A DNA stretch of 12,736 nt from Pseudaestuariivita sp. (GTDB lineage: Bacteria > Pseudomonadota > Alphaproteobacteria > Rhodobacterales > Rhodobacteraceae). The stretch covers positions 1 through 12,736 of the forward strand of contig JAHDCH010000055.1 of NCBI GenBank assembly GCA_020629995.1, written 5' to 3'. A program made the position numbers and the translations under genes. The notes under the pieces are model-generated. The model saw nothing but the letters and a program-made list of their open reading frames with translations, was not told the DNA's origin and did not search any database. Shown here one piece after another: positions 11,862 to 12,736 of this stretch; the first letter of the stretch is position 1, and each line of letters opens with the position of its first letter.

Positions 11862-12736
11862 TCACTGGTTGGCCCGTTCCGCCTCGATCTTGCGCCATTC
11901 CGCGACGTTGCGATTGTGCTCTTCCAGCGTCTCGGCAAAGGCGTGGCCGCCCGTCCCGTCCGCCACAAAGAAGATATAGGGCGTCGTGTCCGGGTTCAGT
12001 GCCGCTTCGATGGCGGCGCGGCCCGGGTTTGCAATCGGCGTCGGCGGCAACGCCGGGATCACATAGGTGTTGTACGGGGTCGCTCGGCGCAGCTCGCTCT
12101 GGCGCAGCCCCCGGCCCAGCACGCCCTGCCCATTGGTGATGCCATAGATCACCGTCGGGTCGGTCTGCAGCCGCATGCCCCGGTTCAGCCGGTTCACGAA
12201 CACGCTCGACACCTGCCGGCGTTCCTCTGCAACGCCCGTCTCCTTTTCGATGATCGACGCGAGGATCAGAGCCTCCTCGGGGCTGTCCAGCGGCAAATCG
12301 CCTGCGCGGCCTTCCCAGGCCGCCGCCAGGATACGTGCCTGAGCTGTCGTCATCCTCTCGACGACACTTGCCACCGTGTCGCCCTTACGCACTTCGTAGC
12401 TGTCCGGCGCCAGCGATCCTTCGGCGGGCACGGCGGCCACATCACCGGTCAGCAACGGGACCGATTTCAGCGCCTCCACGATCTGCCACGAGGTCGCCCC
12501 TTCGGCCACTGCAACGCGGATGCGGGTGTCGCCGGGGTTCTCCATCAGATCGGCAATGGCTTTGGGCGCCTCTTCTGCGGTGGGATCATATGCGGCCGTT
12601 TCGACATAGCGGTTCGACGCCGGGTCCAGCTCTCGCAGCTGCACTTCCTGTCGCGTCACGCCGATGCGAAACACCATTTCCGTGCCGCATGTCGATGCCC
12701 CGCCCCGGGTCACCTGATCCACGATCTGCTCCATCG
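11862..12736 (-). CDS. mltG: Endolytic murein transglycosylase MltG (YceG-like), 5' end beyond window
   Basis: The visible 291 codons are the C-terminal part of MltG, an inner-membrane lytic transglycosylase that cuts nascent glycan strands and so ends their elongation. The catalytic glutamate lies in LASIIEKETG (Glu codon 12246-12248), followed by the family signature FVNRLNRGMRLQTDPTVIYG and the substrate-side motif YNTYVIPALPPTPIANPG. A LysM-like subdomain precedes it (VAEGATSWQIVEALK to SLAPDSYEVRKGDT). The N-terminal membrane helix and roughly 90-100 residues are off the right edge; the ATG at 12734 is an internal methionine, not the start. This is a housekeeping gene upstream of, and collinear with, the GTA operon. 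Confidence 0.96.
   Translation of the reverse strand, partial: MEQIVDQVTRGGASTCGTEMVFRIGVTRQEVQLRELDPASNRYVETAAYDPTAEEAPKAIADLMENPGDTRIRVAVAEGATSWQIVEALKSVPLLTGDVAAVPAEGSLAPDSYEVRKGDTVASVVERMTTAQARILAAAWEGRAGDLPLDSPEEALILASIIEKETGVAEERRQVSSVFVNRLNRGMRLQTDPTVIYGITNGQGVLGRGLRQSELRRATPYNTYVIPALPPTPIANPGRAAIEAALNPDTTPYIFFVADGTGGHAFAETLEEHNRNVAEWRKIEAERANQ

Noticed and set aside
12732..12734. ATG at 12734 as the mltG start
   Set aside because: MltG needs an N-terminal membrane helix and about 90-100 more residues; this Met is internal and the gene continues off the window.
1..12736. An ordinary prophage, CRISPR array, tRNA, insertion sequence or attachment site
   Set aside because: No direct repeat arrays, tRNA-like folds, transposase, integrase or att-like duplications were seen, and the gene set matches a GTA exactly.

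Overview
The window is almost entirely one gene transfer agent (GTA) structural cluster of the Rhodobacter capsulatus RcGTA type, read on the minus strand, preceded by the 3' part of a housekeeping mltG gene on the same strand. The high GC content, CTG-dominated leucine usage, the gene order orfg1 to orfg15 and the GTA-specific families (rcc01685-type head formation protein, GTA gp10, GTA TIM-barrel protein) point to an alphaproteobacterium of the order Rhodobacterales, probably a marine roseobacter. The genus cannot be told from the sequence. Layout in the direction of transcription (right to left): mltG (partial, 12736-11862); a 249-nt intergenic region with a CtrA-like box, a perfect palindrome, a sigma-70-type promoter and an intrinsic terminator; then orfg1 (small terminase), orfg2 (large terminase), orfg3 (portal), orfg3.5 (head formation), orfg4 (prohead protease), orfg5 (major capsid), a structured 165-nt gap, orfg6 (adaptor), orfg7 (stopper), orfg8 (tail terminator), orfg9 (tail tube), orfg10 and orfg10.1 (tail assembly chaperones), orfg11 (tape measure), orfg12 (distal tail), orfg13 (hub), orfg14 (NlpC/P60 peptidase) and the first 556 codons of orfg15 (large central tail fibre), which runs off the left edge. 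All frames are intact, and most junctions are 4-nt ATGA overlaps or gaps of a few bases, as in one translationally coupled operon. Together the genes encode a small HK97-fold capsid, a DNA packaging motor and a short siphovirus-like tail with cell-wall-degrading and receptor-binding tip proteins. The window shows no integrase, repressor, replication or endolysin/holin gene, which fits a GTA rather than a prophage. The most interesting signals are regulatory. First, the only convincing promoter ahead of orfg1 is followed about 50 nt later by a strong intrinsic terminator, and a second, textbook-quality intrinsic terminator is embedded in the coding sequence near the 5' end of the large terminase gene; this arrangement would demand antitermination, as reported for GafZ in the Caulobacter GTA. 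Second, the orfg10 stop lies in CTT-TGA-C, identical to the prfB (RF2) +1 frameshift site and in exactly the phase needed to fuse orfg10 to orfg10.1, analogous to the lambda G/GT tail chaperone frameshift. Third, a near-consensus CtrA box lies upstream of the promoter.
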